Positions 34,004 to 46,040 of a DNA stretch of 64,000 nucleotides are shown in pieces. Under the pieces are notes generated by a model that was not told the origin of the DNA, did no database searches, and saw nothing but the letters and a program-made list of their open reading frames with translations. This DNA is from Isoetes taiwanensis. Lineage: Eukaryota; Streptophyta; Lycopodiopsida; Isoetales; Isoetaceae. Where the stretch lies: assembly GCA_021234155.1 (NCBI GenBank), contig JAJEKV010000061.1:5264653-5328652 (forward strand), in the 5' to 3' direction. The position numbers and the translations under genes are program-made. Each line of letters begins with the position of its first letter. Positions within the stretch are counted from its first letter, which is position 1.

Positions 34004-34607
34004 TGATGAAATTATATCAAAGCTAACACCCTTTAGATGTTAATTCAATCTCAATCTACAAGCCACACTTCAACTACTTCATGAGGTAAACCAAATTATA
34101 AGACAATGATAAATAACTTATTCAACCATTGAATATAATCTTATGAAACACTGTAGCATTAATCATTGACTGATATACTGTAGCACTTTGACTCAAATAC
34201 AATCTGCACAAACATGATCGGATTAGCACATTAACAAGTCGAATGATCATCCAAAAATGCTCATTTTGTTTATTCAATCCCCGTATCAATATGTACAAGG
34301 AGATTCGACGGTCCAGTCTGAGGAAACGGCCAACCCTGAGCTGGATGTATTCAAAAATGGAATGGCTCCATTTCGGTAGCCTTGTTTCATGGGATAAATA
34401 TGAAATAATAGTTATTGTTGAACCATCGACCTTAGGTTCAACCTTAAAAAAATATTCACATATTAAACATTGCTCCTTAGTGTCAATATAAACATCATAT
34501 GAGCAAATAAGTAAGTAGATAGTGATCATACCTTCGTGTAGCTCTCCTTCAATCCTTGATGTGTGCAACCATTAAAAAATGTGATGACCAACATTTAAAT
34601 TTTAACA
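34004..34607 (-). repeat. Copia 5' LTR
   Basis: 604 bp. On the element's strand this LTR should carry the promoter and transcription start; I could not place a TATA box with confidence. Confidence 0.93.
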
Positions 34608-34612
34608 AAATC
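34608..34612. repeat. Copia target-site duplication, right (AAATC)
   Basis: AAATC directly outside the right LTR; identical to 27801-27805. Confidence 0.9.
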
Positions 34613-34725
34613 TGCCTAATCCTCAAGTCTCTGTCTCTGCAACCCCTATGATATATAGATTCATATCCTGGTGCCAGGCGCTGAGGCATCCTGATGAGGT
34701 GGCTTCATTATGCATGAAGGAAATG

Positions 34726-34896
34726 TCTAGACTTCCGCCTCAACATACTGGTTTTCTTGTAGTTGTGACTTTGATTCTGATGTCGAGACTTCTAACTTAA
34801 CATACTATTTTCTCTAAGGTTGTAACTCTGACTCTAATATCTAGACTTCCGTCTCAACATAATGCTTATTCTGTGACTTTGACTCTGGCTCTAGTG
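34726..34896. repeat. Minisatellite, 3 x 57 bp
   Basis: Three adjacent degenerate units of exactly 57 bp starting TCTAGACTTCC or TCGAGACTTCT (34726, 34783, 34840). They lie in the apparent interior of an older LTR element. Confidence 0.85.
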
Positions 34897-35940
34897 TTTT
34901 CAATGAAGCATCAATTGTTCCACATATGGCTATTAGGGTATGGGATCAGGATTTGGATTAACTCTAAATCCATCTTAATACAATCATAGATGTGTCATCC
35001 CTCCCCCATACTTTATACCAATTACGAAGTCCAAGCAGCAAACATTGCACTTGTAGATCTAAGCATTCTGGAGTTCCTGACGATCTTTGAAGTAAATTTA
35101 CTAGACCTCAAAACCATGAGAGGTCGAAATGATCAGGTCTTTCCCTGCCACTAAAGTGATGAAATCATCATCCAAACTATATACCATTGGAAAGAGCAGA
35201 GAATATACTTTCCATCACGCCCAAGCATGAAAAAATATGACACCATATACATGAGTTATCACATGTCAAAGACGAAAAGCTCAAAATATAGGGTTTGAAG
35301 GCCGACCTGAAAAACCCCTAATCCAAACATCAAAATCAATGTATACCTTATTGATATTCACAAAAGCTCTCTAAATCAGCTTTCTAGAGCTTCTAAATTG
35401 AGCAAATCTGGTATCCTGAGCAGAAGAGGATTCTAGGATTTTAGCTACTGTAATTGTATTCAGATATGTCATGCAACATATAGCTATTCAGTTTCTAATC
35501 CCTCAAGCTGATGAGTCTGTTGTATTTATCTTAGCGTGAATCTACATCAAAATTCGTAATCCTAGGTTTTACGTGAACAGCTTTCATTCTAATTTGGCTA
35601 TGGCTGCGACAATACTAGCTTAGTTAAGAGATTTAAGAGTTTTGGTAAGAAGCATAAAATTGATTATTTGGGATCTAAATTCGTCCCAAATTTTAGTAAT
35701 AGAATAGAATCCAACATAACTATTTTTGCTAGAACCTCAAATATGCTTAAAGAGCAATTTTGGCTTTCAAATAAAAATTCAGTAAAATTTCTGCTGGAAA
35801 TCTAGCCCTATTCTACCAAAACTCTTCCTCGTTATAACTTCTTCTTCTTCTACTGATTAGACAAAATCAAAACTTTAAGAAACAATAGAATTCCAATTAT
35901 AGTTGCTACACATCCAGGCTCCTAAAGAAATCAAAACCAT
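34897..35940 (-). other. Probable interior of a decayed LTR element; no coding frame
   Basis: No long open frame. Because a primer-binding site and LTR start lie at 35941-35955, on the minus strand this would be the leader region of an old LTR retrotransposon. Confidence 0.4.
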
Positions 35941-36165
35941 ACTCTGATACCACTTGTTATGAATAATTAGATACAAATAAATACCAATCTTTTAATAACT
36001 CAATGCAAATAATCATTCAGCTTTCTCAACCAGCCCTTTAGGCATAAACTCACCACCCAACCTGTCTCACAAAAGCAAGACTTTTCGAGATAGTCCATGC
36101 AAAGTTAAGAAAGCAGAAAGGGAGTTGGAAGGATCAACCCTTAGAGAATCCTCTATAAGAAGGGA
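35941..36165 (-). mobile_element. Primer-binding site plus LTR start of a second LTR retrotransposon family
   Basis: ACTCTGATACCA (35941-35952) is the complement of TGGTATCAGAGT, an initiator Met-tRNA site, followed two bases later by TGTTATGAATAATTAG, a TG LTR end. The spacing equals that of the intact copia element. The LTR body is supported to about 36165 by its match to 24024-24140; the far end could not be located. Confidence 0.65.
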
Positions 36166-38880
36166 ACTCCTCCTTCAAGAAGACTAGAAAAAGGCTTGGA
36201 ATGGTGGAGGAAAAGATCAACAAAGAGGGAAGGATTCAAAAAAAGCGGAAGGAGGAAGATCTGAATCACAATAAGACCAAGGATTTTCAAAAAGGAAAAG
36301 GTACTTGGGCCATTTTAGGATACATTTATATAAATATCTCAATAGTTCAAGTCCTAAGTCCAATAGGATTATCTCTTTCTTGCTTCTTGATCCACTCTCC
36401 CGAACAACACCATATCACTTAATTTATAAAACAAAACTGGAAATGTGTGCCAGGCAATGCCGGGCATTAATCGTGAATGTGTGTGAGCGAGGGTTGCCCT
36501 GTCTTTGAGCATATAAAATGGGTGGATTTGATGGAGTATGTGGATGGAACAGAGTGAGTAAATAGTAATCAAAGAATATTAGAAGCATATCCTTCTTATT
36601 TCCCTTGCAAGAATATTTTCTTAACTCCTTAATTAATTGCTCACACATCGGACCTATTGTAGGACTCCTTGCGACGTCTTAAGCATGTGAGAGGCTTTGC
36701 TATTCCTGCTAAACAATGTTCTAGCGCCACCAGAAAATCATCCTTTGTCTTGCAAGAACAACTTATTGTCTTAACGATGATGGATCTTCATGTGCATTGG
36801 TGAGGTTGTACAATAAACTGTACAATTGTCTTGGAATGTTTTTCGCCAATTATTGCATGAGATATGTGAGATCTAATAGCCAAATTTAGAAGTCTCTTTA
36901 ATATGGGGGTTCTTATTAGGTCTAGAGCAGCATCATTAAAGTTAAAATACTAACATAATAACATTAAAGTTACAATACAAATACTAACATAATAACACGC
37001 ATGTTTATTTTTGTAAAATTTCAAATAACACTACTATATTCTCAAATAAGGAGCTTGTAGGTAGCTAGATCACATTGTTCTGAATAGTCTCACATGCTCC
37101 GAGCACCAGGATGAGTACTTCAAGCTTCGAGGAAGACCCCAATGAGTTCATAAAGTTCTAGCATAGATGCGTGCTAAATGTCCAAGCACTACCTAGAATA
37201 TGTCCCAATTAGCAAACAAAGTCATTAAAAAATAAACTAACATAGCAATATTGAACTCACGGGTGTAAAGACGTTTTACACGACAAACATAAATAAGAAT
37301 TATTTGACTATATGCATATAATTATTTTTAATCTTGTTAGAATACCTTTTACCTATTCGGCTTTCAAATTACCATAAGAAGCAGATTCATAACCCACATT
37401 GTGGTCCTGATGCAGATTATGCTTCATTATTTCCAATATAATGAAGGCTGCTTGCAGCATATATAACCTCCTGTTTGTTGTCACCGCAACCAACATTTAT
37501 TATGTCTGATCTAGCTTCTTACACCTTGAAAGTAGCAAGTTTCTATTTGATCTATATGAAAGCAAACAAAAAGAGATCAAGCTACTTACATTTATCTTAA
37601 CAGCAATCCCATAAACCAACAATACATGCACTGTAAGATAAGATAAGATAAGATAACAATTCATCCAAACAACTTACTGGACCTGATGCTGTCCCATGGC
37701 ATATTCATAGGCGTGCTCAAGATATCATGTCAAAAGCTCCTCTCCACATATGTCACCATCCTTGATTTTAATGGACGTACCATCCGGACCCTCACTGTCC
37801 AAAATCCCGTGGACTATGAAGTGCATCCGATGTACATGGGCATTCCTTCTCATGAGTTCATAGCCTTAGATGTACATCTTCTAATGGAGGTACACAAAGA
37901 TGACATCAATAAGCTGTTTATCTATTTCCTCAAAAACCTTAAGTAGATACACCTATGATAAGGACGGAACACATTAACTTCCCACAACATCTACTTATTC
38001 ATTGTAGACTAAAGAAGAGAGAAAATGCCAAAAGTTTGTAAGAATATCTTAACATTTCTCCATTCAAATGCTGAAATACTCAATCAAGGTTCATTTATTG
38101 CATTTTCTCAGTAGTAAAAGGCATGATTGTGCTAGCTCCAAAATGGAGGACAAACATCAAAGACAATATTTCAATATTAATTTAGGAGTTTCTATAGTTA
38201 AAAATTATCTAGATGCTAGCATGCAAAGGTTAATGAGTATCAAGATCGGCATTTCCAATAGCACAAATCTAGGAACAATGTTTGTTGCTAGGATGTGGAG
38301 GCCCAACATAACAACATCCATAGCTGGCAGATGCAACTTGCCCATGCTGCCGCCTGTATAGTCAAGGAAAAGGTTTTTGAATTCACAATTTGCATCTTAA
38401 CATTGCAATAGAGTCTGCCTCAATAGTCTATCATTTAGAGTCTGCTTCTGCATTCAATTACTTATCTACGTGAAGGCATTCAGCATAAAACATATAGCCA
38501 CTCTTGTGCTTGTAGACATACGTCTCTCTAATGAATCAAAACAGGAAAGATGCCCCTAGTAGTTTAAAGTTATCGACAATTATAGAGGTAGAAAAGTGCA
38601 TGCCTGTATCAATTACCTGACATGGACTTGGGTGCAAAGAAAGTAGAAACAGAGTCTACCAAAGAATTAAAACCAAAGACATGCAAAATAACAGTGATGT
38701 ACCTTAACTTCCAAATGGCATGTTTCCATACGGTTGAAGGCAAGAATATTCACCTAACCAATAAAGATTAGTTAGCAAAAGTACTCGAGAAAACAAAAAA
38801 TTTGGAACTAATGGTTTCAGTTCATGGTGTGATCTATAAGTTAAAATGATAAAGAAAAGAACAAACCTCTGTTTTTTCTA
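36166..38880. other. No gene recognised; (TAAGA)n tract
   Basis: Short frames only. A TAAGA pentanucleotide tract of about 4.6 units lies at 37634-37656. The 86-codon plus frame at 37686-37946 (VTILDFNGRTIRTLTVQNP) is protein-like but no family is recognised; it may be an exon relic. Confidence 0.4.
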
Positions 38881-38884
38881 CAGG

Positions 38885-38985
38885 AGAGAACAGAAATACC
38901 ATATGAGCATCCTCCATGCTTCCACATTTTGCATACACGTTAATAACAGTGTTCCAAATGACTATTTTTGGGCCCGATGGAAACT
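38885..38985 (-). pseudogene. Pentatricopeptide repeat (PPR) gene fragment
   Basis: On the minus strand a short frame reads KIVIWNTVINVYAKCG followed by SMEDAHMVF. W-N-x-x-I-x-x-Y-A-K-C-G-x-x-x-x-A-x-x-V-F is the core of a plant PLS-class PPR motif, an organelle RNA-binding repeat. Only about one repeat is left; flanking frames are closed. Confidence 0.6.
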
Positions 38986-38989
38986 AAGA

Positions 38990-40350
38990 CTACAGACATG
39001 GATTACTCCTCAGATTGGCATTTGGGCTTCTGAATACAGTTATTTCTCCATCTTAACTTTCCTTTAGCTAGAACTCTCACATTATTAAAAATCTCATAAA
39101 AATACGATACAGGTTTTCTGATCTATCCAGCTATCATGAATTTATGAGACTTAGTCCCATTGCCCTCCTAGGCATGTTATAAGAGACGTCATTGCATTGT
39201 AGCCGTTTCTGCAAATTGTATAATTTACTACAGGTTACAGATGCGAGCTTGAAATAAGTCAACGTAGCAACACTCATAGAATATTTAACAGATTTAATAG
39301 AAAGAACGGTTTATTTCAAACCTACTTTAACTATAGGAGCAACAGTGGCAAAATAATCCTACCATTTTCCAGAGAAAGGCCAATGGCTTTGTCTAATCCT
39401 GTCCAACTCAGAATCTGAAAAAGAAATGCCACTTTGCTCAGTTTAAAAAATTCACCGAAAAGAAGAAACCGTAAAAGATGGAAGAAACAAATCGACAAAA
39501 GGAAAAATATGGTCTAATTCAATAATAAAAACTCCTTATTGTGACTTTTAAGACTCCGATTTTGAAACAGTTCCGCTCCAAAGGTCGTTGGAAATAGAAA
39601 CATTTTGCTGCAAACAATGCCGGATTGCATGTTAGAAATGCTGAATGATCTAAGAAAGTGATATACAAACCTAAAGAAAGCTGGCGCCTTGCTCAGCAGC
39701 TGTTGCTGTAAGAAAGTCAATTCAAAGTTTGTTAATCTCTATATTTTTAAAAATATTGTAAGTCTAGAATGAGTTGCTTAATATGTTTCCAAGTGTGGCA
39801 GTCTGGAGAATGCCAGCATTGTATTTGACCAATTGGATGCCCGTCTGCCTTTCTTGAAACCCCTTCCATGATCAACATCATCATTTTCAAGGATGAACAG
39901 ACCCGACAAGTTTTTTGGGCTCCATAAGCCACAAGCCTCTGCTTTGGGTGAGAACCAGACCAAGCTCCTGCTTTGGGCCTGAGAACCAAATCAAACCCCT
40001 ATTTTGGGCCTGCGAATCAGGCCGTGGGCCTTATAACTCATAGCAGATATGCTCCATCTATAAGGCTTCTTTTTATACTTCATATTCTTGATAAAACAGG
40101 GGATTTGCAATGGTGGACAGGAAAGGCAGATTTGTAAGTTCGACTAGCACTTCTTATCTCTTATTGCATCTTTTGCTTCATATTTTCTTTTGGTATCATG
40201 CGGCAATGGATCATTAGGGCCTTTAGTTAGCAATGTGCCATAGCCTGTCAGATCATTGTTTATATCAGAACAGGGCATCTTTATCCAGCCATAACCACAT
40301 GGATGTGCCTCATCCTCAATAAAATTTTTAGAACAAAGTAGCAATATGTT
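38990..40350. other. No gene recognised; degenerate 3-unit repeat
   Basis: Three degenerate units of about 30 bp (TTTTGGGCCTG, GAACCA/GAATCA) lie at about 39935-40025. A 66-codon minus frame at 40144-40344 has no recognised domain. Confidence 0.35.
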
Positions 40351-40353
40351 CCT

Positions 40354-40800
40354 TTGATAAAAAAATTTGATCTTAAAGTAAAGATCAGAGGTTCTACTTC
40401 AGACAAGAAAATCTATAATCATATCAGAGGTAAAGCTAGAAACTCGACTCCCTCTCAAATTCAAGATGTTGGCTTGGATTGGCTGTTAAATAAAAAATCC
40501 TACTATAAGGTTAGATCAATTTATGATTTCTTGAATCAAAATTTTGATTCTCCTAAGTCTTCTGTTGTATGGAATATTGATCTAAATGATACTAAAACCT
40601 TATTTGTCAATGCCTAGAATTCTTATGCTTCCAAGAAAGTATCCTTCTTTATTTGGCTCATTGCCAACAAAAGTATTTCCTGCCTCCAGATTGCTACTAG
40701 GAGAAATCCTAATTTGTCTGCAAATTGCCCTTTGAATTGTAATGGCGTTGAAGATATGGAGCACATTTTCTTCTATCTAAAGTTGAATCAACCCTTTCAA
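40354..40800 (+). pseudogene. LINE C-terminal zinc-finger (zf-RVT) fragment
   Basis: One plus-strand frame, interrupted by a TAG at 40615-40617, reads KSYYKVRSIYDFLNQ, VVWNIDL, KKVSFFIWLIANKSI, LQIATRRNP, CPLNCNGVEDMEHIFFYL. The order S-x-Y...W...P/K-K-x-x-F-F-x-W-L...C-P-x-C...E-x-x-x-H-x-F is the zf-RVT module after the RT of plant LINEs. Nothing of RT is present, so it is an isolated fragment. Confidence 0.8.
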
Positions 40801-42640
40801 TTTGGGATTTTTCAGTTTGGCAAAAAATATTTTTGGAGTTTTTTTAAGCTAATTTTTCTAAGGTTTAGAGGCTTTTGGCAAGATTTCCAAAAATCGGGAT
40901 TTGTTTTTCAGCAGGACTAAGATTTTTTTAGGTTTCAATTTTTCGTCTTTCTGTTGCATCTGTGGCATGCATGCCACGAATCTTTCCAGAAGATGGGTAT
41001 GCAAAATGGATGTGCATATTATATTATCCATTCAGGAACCAACGGATCCGCTTTCAGCTTGCAATTTCGGGGTTAGAGAGCCTAAATAGGCTGATTTTGA
41101 CCAGCTCGGGGCATTCGGAAGGTGTGCTTAGGAAGAAATATCCGGATCTAGGCACCTATACTCGATTTTATTAGAGGCCTCTAACACAGCTGTAGAATGT
41201 AGGTACATCCAATTTTCCCCTTCTTTAAATTTATGTTCAGGTTTGCATCCAATTTGTGGGATTTGTCTGATTATGTTTTCCATCCCAGATGCAAAAGTTT
41301 GAACACATATTCATTGTAGCGATCCTTTTGCAGATGCAGCTATATGGCCATCTATAGTATGTACCTTCAATTTGCTTCTGCTACATCTTTATTGCATTAA
41401 CTAAGCATTTTGTTCAGTCTTCTATGATGTATGTTGATAATTTTTTGTTGCAGGCATATAGCTACGGGTTTTGGTTACATCAATCTAGAGTATATGCTTG
41501 AAGTTTTGGAGCACAAAAAGCAACTCACTATAACTGAAGATGCAAAGGCTGGATATTATTGTATTGCAGAGAGTATGTTGAATGGAATATATCACTGGTA
41601 AGGATTCTAATCTATTAATCCCTAGGGTTTTAATCATTTGTAGAGGTTTCTCGGGGTCCATTTGGGATTTCTACAAGCTTCTTGGACAACCTGCCAAGGT
41701 TAATATACTGTTCTTTTCCATTTTATCAATTCCAGTGATCTGCCAATCAGCTGGGTAGATATTTGCAGCAGTGAGTTGCTTGGATTTCCAACCTGATTTT
41801 TTCCTTAACATTTTTGTTTACTCCAGAATGTGATCTGCAATTTCTTGCTTGCAGAGAATCAATATTCTATATTCCTTTTTTCCTTCCAATATATTCTTCT
41901 TTGCTTTCACTGCTTGGTCAAATTTGAGATGGACATATAGATGGATTTTTATAAAGAAGGTTGCATCTTGGTTTATGGTAGGGTTTTGTCTGGCCCTACA
42001 TTGCTTCTGTTATCCAATCTCAGTTCAAAAGAATACATGCTCACCTTAATATAAGGAAGCACTTATAGTCTCAAGATTGTATTCTTGGTGGCGACACAAC
42101 ATTGTGATATATCAGCATTGTGGACTGAAAAGCAGGTAACAAGGTGACCTATTTATCCTTTTGATTTTTCTAGGTTGAATGCTTAGCAAGCAAAGAGATA
42201 TCAGAACATGATGGTTCTTGGTAGATTCATATCCTTAGACATTCAATTATAGCAGTACTTAAAGTTGTGAGACAAATTTGGTCGTGACTGGGTTATAGTG
42301 GATACTACTACATAGAAAATTTATTGCTCCTTCAGAGATACTATACAGTGATAGGGACATTTAATCCTCATACATGAATCGTCCGCCAGGAATACTTGAA
42401 AGATGGGCATGCTCTGTGCAGATTAAGACGACGGGCAATTTGCTAGAAGCCTTCTTCAGATGATGATTTTGCGCATACCTTTCTTAGCATCTCTTCAATC
42501 TATCATTTATGGCATGTGTACATGCATGAAAGTTTGTTACAGAAATATAATCTATCTCAATGGGCATGAAAATGATGAGATCGTTAGTTAAACTAATATG
42601 AGCATGGACAATCAGCTAGAAGTCTTTATTGACTGTGCTT
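40801..42640 (+). other. Exon-like island near 41458-41598; otherwise no gene
   Basis: Between TTGTTGCAG and GTAAGG a 46-codon stretch is open on the plus strand (ATGFGYINLEYMLEVLEH ... DAKAGYYCIAESMLNGIYHW). Splice-like borders on both sides make it exon-like, but I recognise no family. The rest has no supported feature. Confidence 0.35.
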
Positions 42641-42689
42641 AGTTGATCATGCTTTTCACATTCTCACGTCCATGCACTTCTAATTTTGC

Positions 42690-42832
42690 AGACACTAGCT
42701 CGACATGTAGACTTGCCCCAAAACAACAATGCCTTCGTTTCTCTCCTAGCCAAAGAATCTATGCAGGAAGGCCTTCTGCAGCAAGGTCTTCTTCAGCTGT
42801 CATCTCTTCTAAATTATTGTGCAACATACAGA
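42690..42832 (+). other. Second exon-like island, product unknown
   Basis: After TTTTGCAG an open stretch reads TLARHVDLPQNNNAFVSLLA then KESMQEGLLQQGLLQLSSLL. Amphipathic, Leu/Gln-rich. It may belong with the 41458 island to one decayed gene; unproven. Confidence 0.3.
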
Positions 42833-42954
42833 AATTCACTATTTTACTTTGCATATTTGTTTATAGCCTTTGCTTTATATATTTGCAGATGTACCATAAA
42901 CTTTAATGAAACGCTCCTAGAACGTTAAACAGTTGAGATCTTACCAAATTAATC

Positions 42955-43325
42955 TGTAAGAAATAAGTGGTGGGGGTTAGTCCAGGGAAGGACTAAGTGG
43001 GCAACCATCACCTAGATCCAAATAATCTGGAAAGAGACACAACATCACAACACAATTTTCATAGTTAATGTTATCCAGGGATGATCAATCCCTCGCCCGG
43101 GCTCACAAGTATATCATTCGCGACACGAATATACGTTCACATACCACAACCATTATTTACAAGCAAAGAATCCTTATATGGAGTAACACTATATGTATGA
43201 GGAGCAATGTAACATCAAGAAGGTTAAAATGAAAGGTTAGTCAAAAGTTGACTTCTCAGCTAGAATCGAACCTAGGTCTCTAGAGTAATAACCTTAAACC
43301 TTAACCAACTAGACTATGATAAACT
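42955..43325 (-). mobile_element. SINE candidate with tRNA-like internal promoter
   Basis: On the minus strand ATAGTCTAGTTGG (43317-43305) matches an RNA polymerase III box A and GGTTCGATTCTA (43272-43261) box B, about 45 bases apart. The T-arm and acceptor stems do not pair properly, so it is not a functional tRNA. About 300 bp downstream follow without open frame (including GAGCCCGGGCGAGGG). Right-hand limit and tail are uncertain. Confidence 0.45.
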
Positions 43326-43329
43326 TATA

Positions 43330-45690
43330 AAAGGAAAAATTAACTAAGAACGATGTCGAAAGGAATTAAAAGGCCATAACAGAGGCTTGTATTGCGCGGA
43401 ACAGGGCTGGAACTGCATACAAGGACGGAACCAGCGAAGAAGGAGCGGAGCAGGCCGGTTTTAGTAAAATACATGCCTTCTGATGATTTTGAGTCATGAT
43501 TAAGCTCCGGGTAGATTCTGCACAGAAGAATAGGGTCTGTTGGTTTGCTGGTTTTGGCAACGATTTGGAAGCACAGGGAAATACAAGACATCTCTTTCTG
43601 GCTGGCCTCAGCAATAGACATAGAGTTCTAAACTTTGTAGCCGATACTTGACACAATTCTTGAGTAGATATCAAGATGGTTAGATGGAAGACAGAAGCAA
43701 AGCCAACATCATACCACAACTAAAACAAACAAATAAACAACGACGGCCCAAGCCATCACATATTTTCATGGATCTTTGGCTCCAGTTAATCCACCACTAA
43801 GGCTTGGCTTCAACGTCCACGCTTCTTTAAGCCAACTCGAATCCATTCTAAAAGGCTTGCTTCCCTTTTAGTACTAGTCTATTTTCTAAGATTAGAAAAT
43901 ATCTTTCTATTTCAAATCCAAATTATCTTCCCTATTCTTATCTCTGCTATTCAATTCGGATATTCCCGCTATCTCTTATTCCTCTATCCTTATTCCTTTT
44001 TTTCGATCATTGGATCGAAGCATTATTCTATGAATGTGCCAGATCAAGGGTTGTGAAATTTCCACATCAGACCCATGTATACGCCTGCACACCCCATACG
44101 CTGTTTCTACGTATCTACGTACATCTAATACTTTAATGCATACAAGTAAACAATGAACGTCATAGCATTGCATTTACAAGAGATACACGGCAAGATAACA
44201 GTGGACGAAAATGAACAGGTCACATATATTACATTGGCAGATGTGCAAAACAGTCATGAAATAAGCTTTACGAAGAAGCTTCCATAAAGGGTGTGCATGC
44301 CCAAAACGTTTGTACATAAGCAGAACATGAACAGAAGTGCAAAACACCAGAAAACATGAGGGAAAGCCTGAGTAGAAGAGATGCCACAGCCATCTCACGC
44401 CTGCATCGTGCACCCACATTCATAAACTACAACCACATAGCACCATGAAGAACAAGCTCTCTAATGACATCCTGGCACCCGAAACAGAGTTGGAGTCTTC
44501 TTCTGAACCTCTGCAGCACTCCTCCGAACCTCCCAACCACCCAATGCTAACTTCAAAACCCTGGATTCTAGAGCTTTCAAAGTGCAAACTTCGAAGCCCT
44601 GGATTTATCAACTCCATTTACATAGCAGCCTCAAGAAGAAGCCTCAGGAAATACCTGAGCAGATAGACGAACAAAGCAGAAATACATGCTTTGTGCTGAG
44701 TGCAAGCACATACATATGATAATGCTGAGTGCTAAGAGGAAACAAAGCAGGAAACCCAGCTTGCCGCCAAAGGCTTCGCAGCTTCTCAGTCCTTGACTGT
44801 TGCTTCCTGAGTGCTGAGTAAACGGTGCTGAGTGCAACCAAACAGTCCTGAGTGCTGAGTCCTGACTGCAAAACTTCCCAGGTGCGCCGGACCTCCTCTG
44901 CTTCCCGCCATGCTCCGGCCATGCCGTTTTTGCCGCCCCATCATGCTCGCGCGCCACATGCCAACAAATGCTATTTTCCTGAACCATTGATTGCAAACTA
45001 ACTTTCCTTTCCTCTAAACCCTAACCCCCATATTTTGGCCCACCTTCGCCAAAACCTTACTAATTGGATAATTTGGAACCTTATCCTTTAAATATCTACG
45101 GTACCATAGTATAAATACCGTATTCAACTTGTTCCCCAACCATTGCTATTCTTTTCTATCGTTTATTATTCTTAACCTATGGTTAAGACTCAAAACGTTA
45201 ACTTGTCCATCAACCCCCGAGGTGCGTCACATTTTCTCCCACACTAAAAATTTACCCATGTCCTCATGGAAAGGACCCATAGTCAAGTTCACACGTCTGT
45301 ACTTTCCTCTGGTAAGTCTTTTACACTTCAGACACTTATAAATACTCCAACTTTGCTATGGCAAGCAAGATCGCGCACAAACACAGGGCCCCTATTGATT
45401 GCATTTCCACTTCTTTAGATTTGTCAAGCTTCCTCCACAGTATTGTTAAACTTTCAAGTGTAGATTCTGGTCAGCATCATACTACATCCTTAATCAAGAA
45501 CTGAATGGAAGATTCTCAAACTTACCTGGAGCACGAATCACACTAGTTTGGGTCTATAGGTGGATTCCCATTAGTAGCTGCATATACACGCATGGGCTCT
45601 TGGACTGCGTCTTCAATGGTGATTGCTCGAGCATGCATGGGCTGTTTACCTCGGTTATCCTCTGGAGTACTTCCACCCCGCGGATTGGAT
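43330..45690. other. No gene; clustered TGAGTGC repeats
   Basis: Overlapping short frames without domains. TGAGTGC words recur about six times at 44694-44870. A TATAAATA word lies at about 45110-45117 with no gene behind it that I can support. Confidence 0.4.
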
Positions 45691-45699
45691 ATGCCATAA

Positions 45700-46040
45700 G
45701 CAATCCAATGTTCTTATAACTTATCTCTCATTTGATGACCCACTTGGTGGCAATGAAAGCACTTACATTCTCGAAATAACTTCTTTTTTAACTTTTCTGC
45801 TTCAGATTGGCATTGTCCGTTATTGATACCTTTCAATGTCAAAATATCCATAACTCTTTGTCGGCGATTGTCAAACTGATTTCAACCTAAATCATCATTT
45901 GTACGCTTCTTTCGTGCTGTCTCCAGTACTTCTTCCTTATATTTAGCAGCCCTAATTGCTTCGCCCAAACTAGAATATGTAACACCTCCAATTAAAACAG
46001 ATTTTTTCTGATGGAAATATACATTTATATCACAGTTGTT
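45700..46040 (-). pseudogene. Ty3/gypsy-like gag fragment with degenerate zinc knuckle
   Basis: A minus-strand frame reads SLGEAIRAAKYKEEVLETAR, a stop, then FDNRRQRVMDILTLKG, EAEKLKKKLFREC and CFHCHQVGHQMRDKL (about 45765-45727). This fits the basic linker and CCHC knuckle of a retrotransposon gag, with the last Cys replaced. Downstream frames decay quickly. Confidence 0.5.

Larger units (their letters stand above)
27806..34607 (-). mobile_element. Near-complete Ty1/copia LTR retrotransposon, minus strand, with a nested retroposon
   Basis: Two 604-bp LTRs (27806-28409 and 34004-34607) begin TGATG and end AACA and differ at five positions that I count. They are flanked by AAATC duplications. 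Between them are a Met-tRNA primer-binding site, gag with two zinc knuckles, protease, integrase, reverse transcriptase, RNase H and a polypurine tract, in Ty1/copia order (integrase before RT). The coding frame is continuous apart from three in-frame stops and a 1.2-kb insertion. Low LTR divergence means a relatively recent insertion. Confidence 0.95.

Noticed and set aside
43255-43325. Functional tRNA gene
   Set aside because: Boxes A and B are present but the T-arm and acceptor stem do not pair; better explained as a SINE head.
43740-44040. Possible organelle-derived insert
   Set aside because: The AT-rich TTCCC/TTATTCC style is reminiscent of plastid intergenic DNA, but no organelle gene could be recognised.
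45105-45125. TATAAATA promoter
   Set aside because: No supported gene begins within reach on either strand; the word is common in AT-rich DNA.
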